DNA of 64,000 bases from Obelidium mucronatum (GCA_025765595.1 JAIVFH010000057.1:124001-188000); one strand, 5' to 3'. Positions 1-15,037 are shown, numbered from the stretch's first letter. Notes: generated by a model not told the origin, from the letters alone. Numbers and translations: made by a program.

Positions 1-1
1 T

Positions 2-544
2 GGAGTCAAACCAAACGAAATCCCTTTTGAAGTATTGCTTCCAGACAAGGTCTTTCTCAATGGCCAGTACCCACTCGAAATCCACGTCCACTGTACCCAT
101 TTCTCTGTCCCCGAAATACCCGGCTTCACCCCCGACTCAATCAACTCGCTCGAAGAAGACCGCAAAAAGCCTTTTGACGAATGGCTTCGCAACGTGTGGA
201 CCGCCAAAGACGCCCGTCTTTCTCGCTTCTACAATACAGGCTCCCTGCTTTCAAAAGAAGAAGTCGACTCGAAAACATTTGTCACTACGCATGTCCCACT
301 GATTCCAAGAAGCAGTGACTTTTTCTACCTGTTTGGTCTCCTCTTTGCTGGGTACTCGATTCTGCCCTTGTACTGGACCGTCATTTATTATTCCTTGTAT
401 CTCATTTTTTCAGCAGTTTATTATCTGGGGTGGACATTGATTCAAGTTGTTGGGTTCAGTAGGCTTATTCTCTGGACAGCATTGATTTTGTTTTTGGATG
501 GGTTGGTGCGGAAACGTAGATTGGATCAGGATGTTTTTGGATAA
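2..544 (+). CDS. Lysophosphatidate/lysocardiolipin-type acyltransferase, C-terminal exon (5' partial)
   Basis: The reading frame is open from base 2 and ends at a stop at 542-544, so the gene begins before the window. The visible 180 residues lack the catalytic HX4D and glycerol-binding blocks, which must lie upstream. The segment around residues 35-85 (FDEWLRNVWTAKDARLSRFY) resembles the C-terminal domain that follows the catalytic part of plant and animal LPA acyltransferases (AGPAT3/LCLAT1 group): an acidic linker, then W-x-KD-x-LL-x-FY-type spacing. Two hydrophobic segments near the end (about residues 110-165) fit the paired C-terminal membrane helices of that family. The expected role is acylation of lysophosphatidic acid or a related lysophospholipid in the ER. 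The tail ends in a basic KRRLDQD stretch. The last ~300 bp are repeated downstream as two broken copies. The family call rests only on the C-terminal domain. Confidence 0.55.
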   Translation, partial: GVKPNEIPFEVLLPDKVFLNGQYPLEIHVHCTHFSVPEIPGFTPDSINSLEEDRKKPFDEWLRNVWTAKDARLSRFYNTGSLLSKEEVDSKTFVTTHVPLIPRSSDFFYLFGLLFAGYSILPLYWTVIYYSLYLIFSAVYYLGWTLIQVVGFSRLILWTALILFLDGLVRKRRLDQDVFG

Positions 545-667
545 CTCATTGATTGATTGATTGATTGATTGAATTTGTTTTTTTGTTTTGTTTGTTGTTT
601 GTTTGTTATAAGTAAACTTTTGTGAATTATGTGTCCTTTTGTTGAATTTTTATACGACATATTCTTC

Positions 668-979
668 ATTGCTTTCAAAAAAAGAACTCGACTCGAAAAA
701 CATTTGTCACAACACATGTCCCACTGAATTCCAAGAGAGCAGTGACTTTTTTCTACCTGTTTGGTCTCCTCTTTGCTGGGGTACTCGATCCTGCCATTGT
801 ACTGGACCGTCATTTATTAATTCCTTGTATCTCCATTTTTTTTCAGCAGTTTATTATCTGGGGTGGACATTGATTCAAGTTGTTGGGTTCAGTAGGCTTA
901 TTCTCTGGACGGCATTGATTTTGTTTTTGGATGGGTTGGTACGGAAACGTAGATTGGATCAGGATGTTTTTGGATAACT
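668..979 (+). pseudogene. Second copy of acyltransferase tail, frame broken
   Basis: It is nearly identical to the intact tail at 247-544 but carries several one-base insertions in its first half, so the reading frame only matches the parent again from about 845 onward (the SRLILWTALILFLDG part). It has no catalytic part and no evident start, so it is taken as a non-functional duplicate or an extended 3' UTR. Confidence 0.75.
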
Positions 980-1094
980 TGATTGATTGATTGATTGATT
1001 GAATTTGTTTTTTTTGTTTTGTTTGTTTGTTTGTTATAAGTAAACTTTTGTGAATTATGTGTCTTTTTGTTGAATCTCTATATGACATTCTTCA

Positions 1095-1404
1095 TTGCTT
1101 TCAAAAAAAGAACTCGACTCGAAAAACATTTGTCACAACACAATGTCCCCACTGATTCCAAGAGAGCAGTGACTTTTTTCTACCTGTTTGGTCTCCTCTT
1201 TGCTGGGGTACTCGATCCTGCCCTTGTACTGGACCGTCATTTATTAATTCCTTGTATCTCCATTTTTTTTCAGCAGTTTATTATCTGGGGTGGACATTGA
1301 TTCAAGTTGTTGGGTTCAGTAGGCTTATTCTCTGGATAGCATTGATTTTGTTTTTGGATGGGTTGGTGCGGAAACGTAGATTGGATCAGGATGTTTTTGG
1401 ATAA
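1095..1404 (+). pseudogene. Third copy of acyltransferase tail, frame broken
   Basis: It has the same content as the second copy, with shared insertions and a few private changes. The frame is disrupted before the hydrophobic tail. The longest (TTGA)n tract of the array and then the T-run follow it. No independent promoter or start is visible. Confidence 0.75.
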
Positions 1405-1407
1405 CTC

Positions 1408-1450
<43 letters not shown>

Positions 1451-1665
1451 TTGTTTTTTTGTTTTGTTGGTTGGTTGTTTGGTATAAGTAAAATTTTGTG
1501 GATAAGTCTTTTTTTTTTTTTTTTTTTTTTTTTTTACTGCCGCTCGGCAATGTATTCCCTTTTTATTCCGGTCTCTTATCGTCAAAGTCAGTGTAAGTGT
1601 ATTCTATTGGGAATAAAGAATCAGGCAGATTGTAAATCCAACACAAAGAGGGGAATCAACAAAAG

Positions 1666-2098
1666 ATGGTTTACTATTCCCTCCGTCTGCTGATTACCTG
1701 GACTTGTCTTCAGACACTTTATGCCGACGCTGCTGCCGTCGTTCCGATTCCTGGGCTTGTTATCAACACAGCTGATCAAGTGGGTTTTGAGCTTGTGTGA
1801 TTTCCCCTTTTTTTTCTCAACCAAATGTAATCAGATCTATCGGTTAAGCGCAACGGACCAACCGGGAACGCCTATCGGAATAAAACTCCCCGACAAGTTG
1901 GACCCACAGTATGCAAATTACACTGAAGCGTGGGTACTGCTATGGTTTGGATCTGTCGAGAGCCACGACTTTACACCAGGAGAAGAGTTTGTGCCCGCCG
2001 ATTCATTGGTTGCAACCAATAATGGAATCGTTTGTGATAACGTTGCTTTGAACGTAAGTTTCTTTCTTTTTTTTTTTTTTTTAAGCATCCTGACATGC

Positions 2099-2159
<61 letters not shown>

Positions 2160-4481
2160 CATAGTTCAAACGCTCTGAAAAAACCTTCAAACAAACAAAC
2201 TGCTACGGAATCGGTATGCAAGGATCCAAAGGCGGTGAAATCTACACCTCCATCCCAACCCTCATCCTCCTCTGCAACACCGCCGAAAACACAGCCCACC
2301 AAATCATTACAAAGATCCCCGTCGTGTACACTATCGCAGGTACCAGTGGCTCAGTGTCTACCGGGGATCCCCATTTCTACACGCCCGATGGGAATTATTT
2401 CGATTATCAGGATTTGGGTTGGATGTGGCTGTTTCGGTCCAAGTATTATGGCGTTTTCGTGCAGACGAGGCAGTATAGTTGTAGTAATTATGTTACGTGT
2501 ATGGATACGGTTGTGGTGCAGTATGAGGATACGGTGGTGGTTGTTGCGCCGTGGAATGCTGTCAAGAATCCGAATGGGCCTGGGTATACAATGGTAAAAA
2601 CCAAAAAAAAAAAAAAAAAACAGTTCCCGTTCTCCTTCTTGCTGCTCCATTTTTTTCATTTTATTTTGTGTTGCGTGTGGTTTGACGACTCCTCCTCCCT
2701 TCACTCAACACCTAGCCGTTTGGAAAAGACAAGGGCCAAGTCGCAGTATACACCTACGCGCTACCAAACCAACACGGTTTCAACGTGAACCTTCGCTTCG
2801 ACAACGGATTCGCTATTACAATCACAAACTATTTTTGGTTCGGGAAAAGCTGGTACATGGTTGTGAATAATGTATTTCCACCAAACTTTCGCAAAAAGAA
2901 GGATGGGAGTGCTTTGACGGGTGGGCTTGTTGGGCAGATTGATGGGAATCCGGGGAATGATTTTATTGCGGATCCGACAGAGGTTTGTTGTTTATCTTTT
3001 ACAAAAAAAAAAAAATAACCCTTCTGAAATTAAATCGCATTTTCGTTTTTTTTTTTTAACTTCTTTTTTTTTCTTCTTCAAAGTATGGATTAGAACAATA
3101 TGCCAAGCCAGTTATCACTGCGTAAGCGGAATTTTGCTTTCTTTTGTAAATTTTTAACGTTTTTTTAATTCCATCTTGTCTTTTTTTTTTTACAAGGCCC
3201 ACGAATCCGGCAAAAGGTAAGCCCCTGCTCTATCTCTCTCTCTCTTTTCTATATATCATAATATTCTAAAATTGGTTTGCTCGTTTGTTTGTCCCTAAAG
3301 GATTATACTCATTTTCTCAGCAAGCGATTCTGTTTGGAGAAAGTCAACGTGTTGGTGCAGGAGATATTCTCTTTGAAAGATGCTTGAACGCCTCCGATGG
3401 AGCTCCTGTATCTTCTTCAAAGTGTCTGTTTCAAACGAGAAAGTATGTCTATCCTTTTTTTTTCAAACTTCTTTTTCGATTGCTAAACTTTCATTTCGCC
3501 GATGATACTGTTACAGAGCGGGATCAGACGTTGGAACCAGAGCAAAAACCCATGCTGTAAGCTTAAACAATATATATATCTTCCTTGATTTTGTTTTTAA
3601 AAATGCGTCTTTTTATTTTTGCCAAAAAGCCACCAGCAGGCTGGACGACCATCCCCCTCGAAAAAATCCCCACCACCGGCATCCCACCCTCCCAAATCCC
3701 CTTACTAGACGCCTGCACATTCAAAACCCCCGCCTACACCCGATTCACAAACTCTTCCTGCCCCCACCAAAAATACAACACCCGCGACACACCCCCACCG
3801 CCCTCCGACCAATTCAAAAAAGACGCTCGAGACGCATGCGTGAATGCAATCGACCCCACAACGTGTCCATACGTGGATGCAGCCGCTTTCATTGAAGGAT
3901 GCACAAACGATGCGATTTTGACGTTTAGTTTGGATATCGTTGAATCGCATCGTCTTAGTTTTGCGCAGACTTGTCAATTGGCGACTGCGAATCATGAAGT
4001 GAATACGGGTGTGGCGGCTGCTGAACAGGAAGCTGCTATTCTCGCGAGACGCGGCAACAACAACAACAAGAACAACAAGAATAAGAAGAAGGGGACGAAA
4101 AAGTCACACCCCGTTACGGATCTCCGGTCTCAAAGCAAATACGTTCCCAAAAAAGCGAAAGGCAAGATTCATGGGAAAGATGGAACTGAAGTGGATTTGG
4201 AGGATGTTAAAAAGAGGGCTGAGAAAATCAAAAAGGAGAATGGGTATGGACATAATACTTGTCCTCGCGATTGTAATGGTCGTGGGACGTGTACTCCAAT
4301 GGGGTGCGCTTGTCAACCGCCTTATACGGGGCCATCTTGTAATCGTGATTTGAATCAGATTTCGAAAAAGCATGGAAGAGGCGATGTGAAGGGTGGGAAG
4401 CATGTGGCGCCTCGTGATGATGAGTCTCTCGAAAGAGATGAAGGAAAGAGACAACGCAGATCTTTTGACGGCGAATTATGA
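1666..4481 (+). CDS. Secreted vWF type-D domain protein with C-terminal EGF-like motif
   Basis: A nine-exon model gives about 706 residues: 1666-1779, 1835-2053, 2165-2593, 2716-2982, 3084-3121, 3197-3216, 3301-3442, 3517-3556 and 3630-4481. Every junction is GT-AG and the phases agree. The start ATG begins a signal peptide (about 20 residues, ending near LYADAAAV). The vWF-D signature GDPHFYTPDGNYFDY lies in exon 3 and the matching GQIDGNPGNDF in exon 4, so the D domain spans three exons. Exon 9 adds a Cys-containing region, an Asn/Lys-rich low-complexity run, a predicted helix, and an EGF-like element (CPRDCNGRGTCTPMGCAC) near 4260-4340, then a basic tail. It is probably an extracellular adhesive or matrix protein; the ligand is unknown. 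Odd points are a 20-bp exon and a 55-base C-run in intron 2. I saw no frame break. Confidence 0.8.
2100..2154 (+). repeat. 55-base uninterrupted poly-C tract in an intron
   Basis: Fifty-five consecutive C residues lie inside intron 2 (2054-2164) of the vWF-D gene, 10 bases before the splice acceptor CATAG. Both strands read through it as long poly-Pro or poly-Gly frames, but these are artefacts of the tract. Confidence 0.95.
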
Positions 4482-4529
4482 ACCACAATCATTAAAACGA
4501 TACGTTGTTTTTTTCTTTCAATGAAACTC

Positions 4530-7885
<3,356 letters not shown>

Positions 7886-8126
7886 GAGTCGCGAGTGCGA
7901 GAGAGATGCTGAAATCCAAGAGAGAATCAGAAGAGAGAGGGCCCAATTTTTTGACGATCTGGCAATCTCCACCAGAATCAATCAAGTTGAAAAATCTGTT
8001 AATTAAATTAGTTTAATAAATATTAGGATCAATTGAGATTTATTGTAGTTGTGAAACTGTTGTGTACGCTGTCTCTACTATAAATGGGAAACTTGGAGTG
8101 AAATAAGTTTTTTCAACGAAACACAA

Positions 8127-10870
8127 CTACTTTCTAATCGAATTCCTTTTGGATATGGCACCATCTTGAATGTCCGCTGACTGTCTTTTTGTGGCAATAG
8201 AAGTTCGGCCATTTGTCATTGATCCAGTTTGTGAATTAGTACCTCTTCCAGAATCAGATGCTTGCTTTTTCGCCATAATCGATCTGGATCTCAAGCCTCT
8301 GAACTCCTCCATCAAATCTTTGCGAGGAAACTCTACCAGGAATACAGTTTTGTTTGCGCCTACAGTCAGCTCAATGCATTCTTCCTGTGATTTTTTAGCC
8401 GCCATCGTTGTTTTCTCCAACACGCGAATACTACATTCGGATAATGTGAATGTTCCGCTATATTGTCCACCAAGAATAATTAACATGTCAAGCTCTGGGA
8501 TTCCGAGCATGGATGCGCTTTTCCAGAGAGAAGTTGATCTGTTTGGACGAAGGCCAATTTGAAACATGAATGCCTGGACCTCGCCGTTAAGAGTAGAATC
8601 GACACTTTCATTCATTGAGTCTGAATGGTTGGTTGTGGAGATTCTGGATCCTTCACCAGCCGCAGTGTTACGAAGCGCAGGAACAATCAAGATGACAGGA
8701 GATATGACGGCGATAATCCATGTAGCAATCGATCCAGTGATTCTGTGTAAGCTGAAAATATTGATGGTTGCTGCTTCGAGGCCAAAGCAGATTCCCTTTT
8801 TCGTTTAAATTAATATATATTTAACTTGCTCGATAGCTTACCAGCCCTAAAAGAACTGCAGCGAGGCTAACATACACCATCGCCCCCACAGATTTCGACT
8901 CGCTAAATTTTGCCGCAGCTTGTCTTGTCATTTGCCCAATCAACACACACAAGAGCATGATTAATCCATTGAAACCAAGGAGAACACCCATCAACGCGGT
9001 TGCTGTCGCTTCACTTCCAGTGCGAGGCCGGCAAGTCCAAACATGCGTGTTGACATCCGTAAAGTCCTTGATACTTGGCTCAATGTTTCCGCGATTCACA
9101 TACACAAACGCAAGAATTCCATCCACAAAAGCCAAAATGAGAGAAATTCCAATCAGGAAATCGTCCCTGAGCATGCGTGAGCGCGCAATTCTAGGGTACT
9201 CAAAGATGAGGAAAATGCGCAAGGCCTTCAAAAAAATCATCCTATCATTGAATGGGGGTTTAGACAGTATACTAAAAAAAATGTACCAACCCAAACACGA
9301 TTCCAAATGCCACTGCAGGAAGAATAGTTTTCCCATAACACACTGACTGCGTCTCAGTAGCGGCTTGGTAAAGAAGAGTAAAGACCCCCAAAATACATCC
9401 AACCAATATGTTAACGCTACACATCGGAGACATGGCCTTAATACTGGGCTGGGCTCTATTCTTGATCACAAGCACAAGCAAAATAATCAGCAAAGTCACT
9501 CCAACTCCGAAACAATGCGCATTGGATTGTTGTTAGTGTTCCAGGCATGAAGAATGGCGCAGGCTCCGAACAGTCGTCTTCATTGATGTTTTGGTACCCA
9601 AAATCACAAACGCATTGAACGCTGGCCTCTTGAAACGGATACGGATTATCGCACGATCCATGAACACAAGGCTTTCTATATGTCCCATCAGGCAACGGAT
9701 CACAAACAGACAGCCCATAAATCTGTTGATTCCCAAAAGTAACATTGTACAAATTGGATAGAATTTCAGTAGATATGGATGTACCCGCGATCGGGATAAA
9801 ACCAGCATTTGTCGCGTGTTTGGGAGTTGAGACTAGGAACCACAAGAAACGGAGCGTCCAGATGGTTGTCATAAGGTCGCTTGAAATATTTTTTGGAGAG
9901 ATTACAATGTTCGATACAATTGTCCATGGATAGGCTCCCTTGACGGGCATGTCAATCATGCTCAATGCCGACTTGCTGCCGTCAAGAGTGCGTACAGTTT
10001 CAGGCGTCGATAGAGCTCACTGCAATCTGACCTCCACTTGTAGACCAGCTCATAAAATCTCCGTTTGGATGCTGGATCAGTGCTGTCGTTGTCAGTGTGG
10101 GGGAGGCCAATTCAAGGTCTCTCGCTTCCATCTGGTTTAGATAGGTCATTGTATAAGAAACAGATCCAACAATAATAGCAGCCGAAGCAGTTGTAGCAGC
10201 TGCAAAAGAGTTCTTCATTGTAAGCTTGAACCCCTTCGCCAAAAAGGGGGAGTTTGCATATCCAGTAGAAGCATCCATCAACGCCAGACCGCGGAACATG
10301 TTCTGACTTGTACCCGAACTTGCACTTCTTGTGACCACCATTAAAGTTTGACTAATATTGGCCAGGAATGGGTTATCCTTGACAAGGGCTGGATCATTCC
10401 ATTTTGTGATTGTCCCATCAAAAATTCTTGGGAGAACCGTTCGTGACAACTTGACATTTTGGCTGACCCCCGGCAAGTTGTATGAGATCCCGATTCCACC
10501 AGCGATGGCGGGTAACGCGACGAGAGTGGTTCCATTGGGTTGGGCAATGTTGATGGCGACATCACTACCTCCAAAATTGAATAATCCAGAATACGCGTTT
10601 TTCTGCCCAGTTGTAGAATCAGAAACTGCATAAGCAAAAGATGCAATGTCGGCATTATAGAGATTGTTGAACTCTGCGACAGCAGCAAGGTAAGCAGGTG
10701 CTGGGAAAGATGCACCACCAGAAGTGATTGTCACTGTCAGATTTGACGGGGATTTAAAAAACGCTGCAATGGAGCCGAAACTGTTGCAATTAAAGCGCCG
10801 AGTAAACGCAGTTACCTTTCTCTGCTTCAATCAAGGCGCCAAGAGCGATCAAACACGCTGCTGCTATCAT
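8127..10870 (-). CDS. Class C-type seven-transmembrane receptor with PstS-like phosphate-binding ectodomain (copy 1)
   Basis: Four exons (10870-10816, 10763-9291, 9241-8842, 8795-8127) encode about 864 residues. A signal peptide precedes a domain with features of periplasmic phosphate-binding proteins (PstS): GGASFPAPAYLAAVAEFN at the start, GSDVAI, then FDGTITKWNDPAL and TRSASSGTSQNMF. A short Cys cluster follows (CVHGSCDNPYPF...CVCDFGY), and then seven hydrophobic segments arranged as in class C receptors, with NRAQPSIKAMSP after TM1. The cytosolic tail contains a PH-like-looking stretch (IELTVGANKTVFLVEFPRKD). It is likely a plasma-membrane sensor of phosphate or another anion signalling through G proteins. 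Two one-base insertions relative to the paralogue at 55020-64000 break the frame: TGA at 10000-10002 and CGG at 9507-9509. The first could instead be a 49-nt intron. Domain calls are from motif memory. Confidence 0.75.
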
Positions 10871-11076
10871 ACTTCGACGATTTTTTCAATTGCAGATCTC
10901 TGTCATTTGGCAATCCACAGATGGTATGGCAGCTCCTTTTCCTTCCACAGCTTTTATATATTTAATTCTTTTAATCTGTCTTCTCTTTCGATTCTGTCTC
11001 CTTTTTGACCCAAAACATCCACCACTGCCTCTTCCTGCCTTTCGCATCAATTCCTTGCAATTTCTTACAAATCAAG

Positions 11077-12891
11077 TTAAACTACTGTCCCAAAATAAAG
11101 CGCCACAATAGTACAGGACATGGTGATCACATTATAAGGCATACTAAAATCTGGCGTTGGAAGGGCAATCAAGAGAATCTCACTGTAAATTCGAGACGTG
11201 GAGGAATCATTATCGTCGTGGTGAAGCGTCAAAAGATGCGGGACCAATATCAAATCCACGGTTCGCGTCAGGCGGGTGTTCGGTATACTTGATGAACGCA
11301 CGGTCAAATTCATAGTGAAATGTTGTGACGCTGTTCGAGGGGAGAACGGTACTGATTTCAATGATGGAAGGGCGGAGACGCGGAATGCTTGGTTGGTATC
11401 GCTGAGTTATATTCAGAGTAAAGGGAGCTGCTTCCAGATCCCCGATAGGTGCCGTTGTGGTCTTGAGAGTGTGGAGGTAGAGATGAAGGTACCACGGGAT
11501 CACTTCAAGAAGAGTGACTTTTTGTGGCTTATTTTGGTTGTTGTTGATGCGAATATTGATTCCACCTCGCTCCCGTCCGTATCCTGTCAAGTGGCGATGG
11601 ATTTGGACAGGCGGTGTTGGTTTCGATAATCGATTTGGAGCTGAATTTGAATGTACAACCCCAAATCCAAGTTTTTTCCCTGAAATGAGAAGATGCCGCA
11701 TTAGCAAACAGAGTGATACCAACAAAGGAGGAAATAGGTCCTTAGGCGAAGGAAAAGTAAAAGCCTCACCCAATTCCAGAGAAATCTTATACAGGCCTTC
11801 ACGAACTTTGAGGGGACTCACGTCGCCAGTGAATGTGAATCCAGAGCTGCTTGCAGGTAATTCCAAAACAATATCTGTCCCATCTAAATCCAGAGGACAC
11901 AATCCTGAAATCTCGCGATCAAATAAGAACTTGAGAGACCAATTGATATTTCTTTCATGACCTTTGCGTACAGGATCCAGCACTACAATAAGCTCTTGTA
12001 CAATCTTGATGTCACAAGTCGACGGGGTTGGGCATGTTCTTTGCAGTTTAACACGCATTGAGTGGTAATCTGCATCATATAGACTATACGCATTGAAGAG
12101 CGTGGCGATACCAGCCTGTTGGATATCAATGAGTAAATATGCTGCAACACTCGTTGGATTTTGACTGGGGCATACCTTCGTAGAGCATGGTAATAGCTTT
12201 GCCCAAGGAGTCAAGTTCTCTGTGCACGTTATTTCTCGCGGAAGAGTAGCATATCGCAGCCAATTCGAATCTATTTTTTGTTTTTAGCAGCTGTCTCAGT
12301 TTTTCAGTGTGGTACACCTACCAGGATCAACACCGTTAACGCGTAGTGATTCCTTAGGTTCGGCCGATACTTTTGGTGTAATAAAGTTCATTGATGCGCA
12401 GAAAGTGCCAGCCAGAGCATTAGTGAGCCCGGTCCATCGCAAATCGGGGTCTGACGAGTTGAGGGATGAAAGCCGGATCAATCTCGTTGCTAGCGACAAC
12501 TGCTCAGCAAAACAAGCAAATGTAACTACAAAGCGGCTTACGTAAGCCACGCCCACAGCACGAGACCAGGCGGAAGACATTCGCTGGCGAGGCCAAGACC
12601 CACACAGGCGCCTGCTTTTCCCTGCGAAAAGCCAAAGTCGATGTGCGCAACTCCGAATTCATTCGCAATTGCAGCCAGCGGGTGATACAAGGACGACGAC
12701 GGGGACTGCAGCGGCCTGTGTGGGAAGAGTTGGCGTTGTGACATTGAAAACAAACAAGTCCAACAAACCGCTTGCTGAAATGAAAACACTGCGGCTACTT
12801 TTCCATCGAGACTCTGCTTCAGCGCGAGTTGCTCGTGGTAAGTGCTCTGCGCTGCAACAGCAACGGCACTCAAGAGTGCAGCGGTTAGCAT
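11077..12891 (-). CDS. GPI transamidase component PIG-T/Gpi16
   Basis: The exon model is 12891-12542, 12482-12322 (acceptor uncertain), 12270-12176, 12115-11770 and 11679-11077. PIG-T family hallmarks occur in order: HIDFGFSQG, VLWAWL, TGLTNALAGTFCASMNFI, ATLPREITCTENLTPWAKLL, and near the C-terminus ALPTPDFSMPYNVI followed by one hydrophobic segment. PIG-T is an ER subunit of the complex that attaches preassembled GPI anchors to proteins; the single C-terminal helix anchors it. The start ATG at 12891 opens a signal peptide (MLTAALLSAVAVAAQ). The frame shifts once near 11216 (CGA CGA TAA) between the luminal part and the membrane helix, and the junction after exon 1 needs either an unusual acceptor or further shifts. 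As a normally essential single-copy gene it is unlikely to be dead. Confidence 0.85.
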
Positions 12892-13059
12892 TAAGTTCAA
12901 ATAAAATAATCAGTTGTTATTAATGGCAAAGTTGGACGCTCTCGGCTCGTCCAGGACCACAGTGATGAAATAAATAGGATGAAATGAGCGTTCGAGGACG
13001 CTTGCTCTTTTGAAAGAATGGTCCAGATGTTCAGAAAGCGTGTAGTATAAGTATTCAGG

Positions 13060-14940
13060 TCACAAAGCCAACATAACGGCTCTTTCATCCATGAAAAACT
13101 CCCAGCTATATGGGTTTCCTTCTCTCCCCAGCCCACTTGCTTTGCTTCCTCCAAACGGAAGATTCAAATCCCGCACCATCCACTGGTTTACCCACACAGT
13201 TCCCACATCCAACTCTCCGCTCACTCGGATCGCACGTTTCAAATCCTGGGTCCACACACATGCACTGAGCCCGTAAATTGTGCTGTTTGCATATTCAAGA
13301 ACTTGTTCTTCAGTGTCGAATGGAATAACAACCACCACGGGCCCAAAGATTTCTTCTTGGGCGCAACGGGAAAGATGAGTGAGTCCCGTGATGATTGTTG
13401 GGCGCATGTAGTATCCATTGGCACCCTATTTTGTTAGAAAATAGTAAGATTGATCTTAATCTGGAAAACTAGGCTAAAGACTCACTTCGACAACATTGGT
13501 TACAAGAGAGCCTCCTGTCTCAATCACGCCTCCTTCTTGTTGCGCCAGAGAAACATATCCCATCACTTTCTCCAAATGAGCCTTGGAAACCAAAGCCCCA
13601 ACTTGTGTTGCAGGATCGCGAGGATGTCCGACAACCAGCGCCTCAGTTCTCTTTTTGAACTCCTCCAAGAACTTTGGGTACAAGGACCGCTCCACAAAGA
13701 TTCGAGACCCACACAAACAAATCTCCCCCTGGTTTCGGAAACTGCTGTTCATTGTCGTTGAAATGCACTTTTCAAAGTCTGCATCAGCGAAAACAATGTT
13801 TGCGTTCTTGCCGCCAAGTTCAAGTGAAATTTTCTTAAATTGTGGGGCACAGGCTTTGTAAATAATTTCTCCGGTTGCAGTTCCACCAGTGAAGGAAATG
13901 AGGCGGACATCCTTGTGAGAGACAAGTGGGGATCCTGCATTCACACCGGTTCCAAAAACCATGTTGACGACACCAGGAGGTAAACCAGCTTGATTAAAGA
14001 TTTCTCCGAGCATATAGCATGTGACACTTGTGAATTCGCTTGGTTTCAAGACGGAAGTGCAACCAGCTATTTTTGTACGTGTTTGTAACGTTAAGGTTGA
14101 GAACAAAAATAGGAACACACTTACATGCGATGGCTGGGGCAAGCTTCCAAGTGGCAAGATATAACGGCAAGTTCCATGGTGAAATAAGGCCAGCCACACC
14201 CGCAGGATACTTTTGAACGTAATTCAAGCTGATTCCATCCAATTCTGTCTTCTTGTCTTCCATATGCAAAATCGCAGTGGCAAAGAATCGAAAATTATGA
14301 CAAGCTCTAAAAAAATGCTTGTGGTGTCAGTTGAATTAGGTGACGTGCAATAGCTGTGTCTAAAGTCGTATTCGGAAGATATCGGATGTCGCCCAAACTC
14401 AAACTTGTCAAACATAAGCACTTTCTATGCCATTCCCTGAATGTATAAACACTCTCTCAAACAGATTTGCCATCGCAGGCCCATAAGGAATCTCACCTTG
14501 GAATATCAACCATTTTGGCAAGAGAGACGGGCTTTCCCTGGTCTCTAGATTCCGCCTCGGCAAATTCGTCCAAGCGTTCTTCAATCAAAGAGGCGATTTT
14601 AAGCAGGATCTTTGAGCGCTCTTCCCGTGTTGTTTTTGACCAAGTCTTGAAGGCTCTTTTGGCCGCAGCCACAGCAAGATCAACATCGGCAGCGGTCGAG
14701 TCTTGGTTTTTGCAATCGCAGTCAGTTCATTGCATCGACTAGATACAAGCGAAAGTAAAGGGGATAATACCTGGCACGAGGGCGTTTACGGTTCCGTCTG
14801 AAGGATTGGGGGATTCAAAGTATTCCTTGTTTGCGGGGGCGTGGAAGGAGCCGTCTGTTTGCAATTGCATAAGTTGCGTATCCGAAGAACATATTTGAAT
14901 GCTAACCAATGAAGTTGGCCAGAGTGACTGGTTGGGTCAT
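13060..14940 (-). CDS. Aldehyde dehydrogenase, ALDH8A1/2-aminomuconate-semialdehyde dehydrogenase type
   Basis: Six exons (14940-14907, 14854-14771, 14701-14497, 14306-14125, 14066-13486, 13425-13060) give 483 residues with no frame break, the usual ALDH length. The ALDH landmarks are present: GLISPWNLPLYLATWKLAPA, KPSEFTS, SFTGGTATG (NAD loop), the general-base region LELGGKNANIVF, and the catalytic-cysteine segment NQGEICLCGSRIFVE. The last motif and VGALVSKAHLEKV match the ALDH8 family closely. ALDH8A1 oxidises 2-aminomuconate semialdehyde to 2-aminomuconate in the kynurenine branch of tryptophan breakdown. A RidA-type protein resembling 2-aminomuconate deaminase, the next enzyme, lies 7 kb away at 22152. 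There is no organelle signal at the N-terminus, so it is probably cytosolic. Confidence 0.88.
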
Positions 14941-15037
14941 TTAATATTATTTTGAGGTGATTATTTTGACCAATCGATAAAAGTGGTTTTGATTTTATTG
15001 TAGTCTCTATCACCGAATCAGAATATCGATGGAAAAG

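Larger units (their letters stand above)
247..1500 (+). repeat. Three tandem copies (~425 bp unit) of the acyltransferase 3' end plus 3' UTR
   Basis: The unit starts near GCTTTCAAAA and runs through the last exon, the stop codon, a (TTGA)n microsatellite and a T-rich 3' flank with AAGTAAACTTTTGTG. Starts fall near 247, 668 and 1095. Copies 2 and 3 share differences from copy 1 (an extra A in the A-run, an extra G in GGGGTACTCG, TTTTTT for TTTTT), so they probably arose from each other after a first duplication. The (TTGA)n tract differs in length among copies (about 546-571, 978-1001, 1404-1447). A ~28-base T-run near 1508-1536 ends the array. Confidence 0.85.

Noticed and set aside
546..1447. 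TTGA repeats as telomere-type sequence
   Set aside because: They are internal, part of each 425-bp unit, and unlike fungal TTAGGG repeats.
2101..2160. Long Pro-rich and Gly-rich open frames on both strands
   Set aside because: They are translations of the intronic poly-C run.
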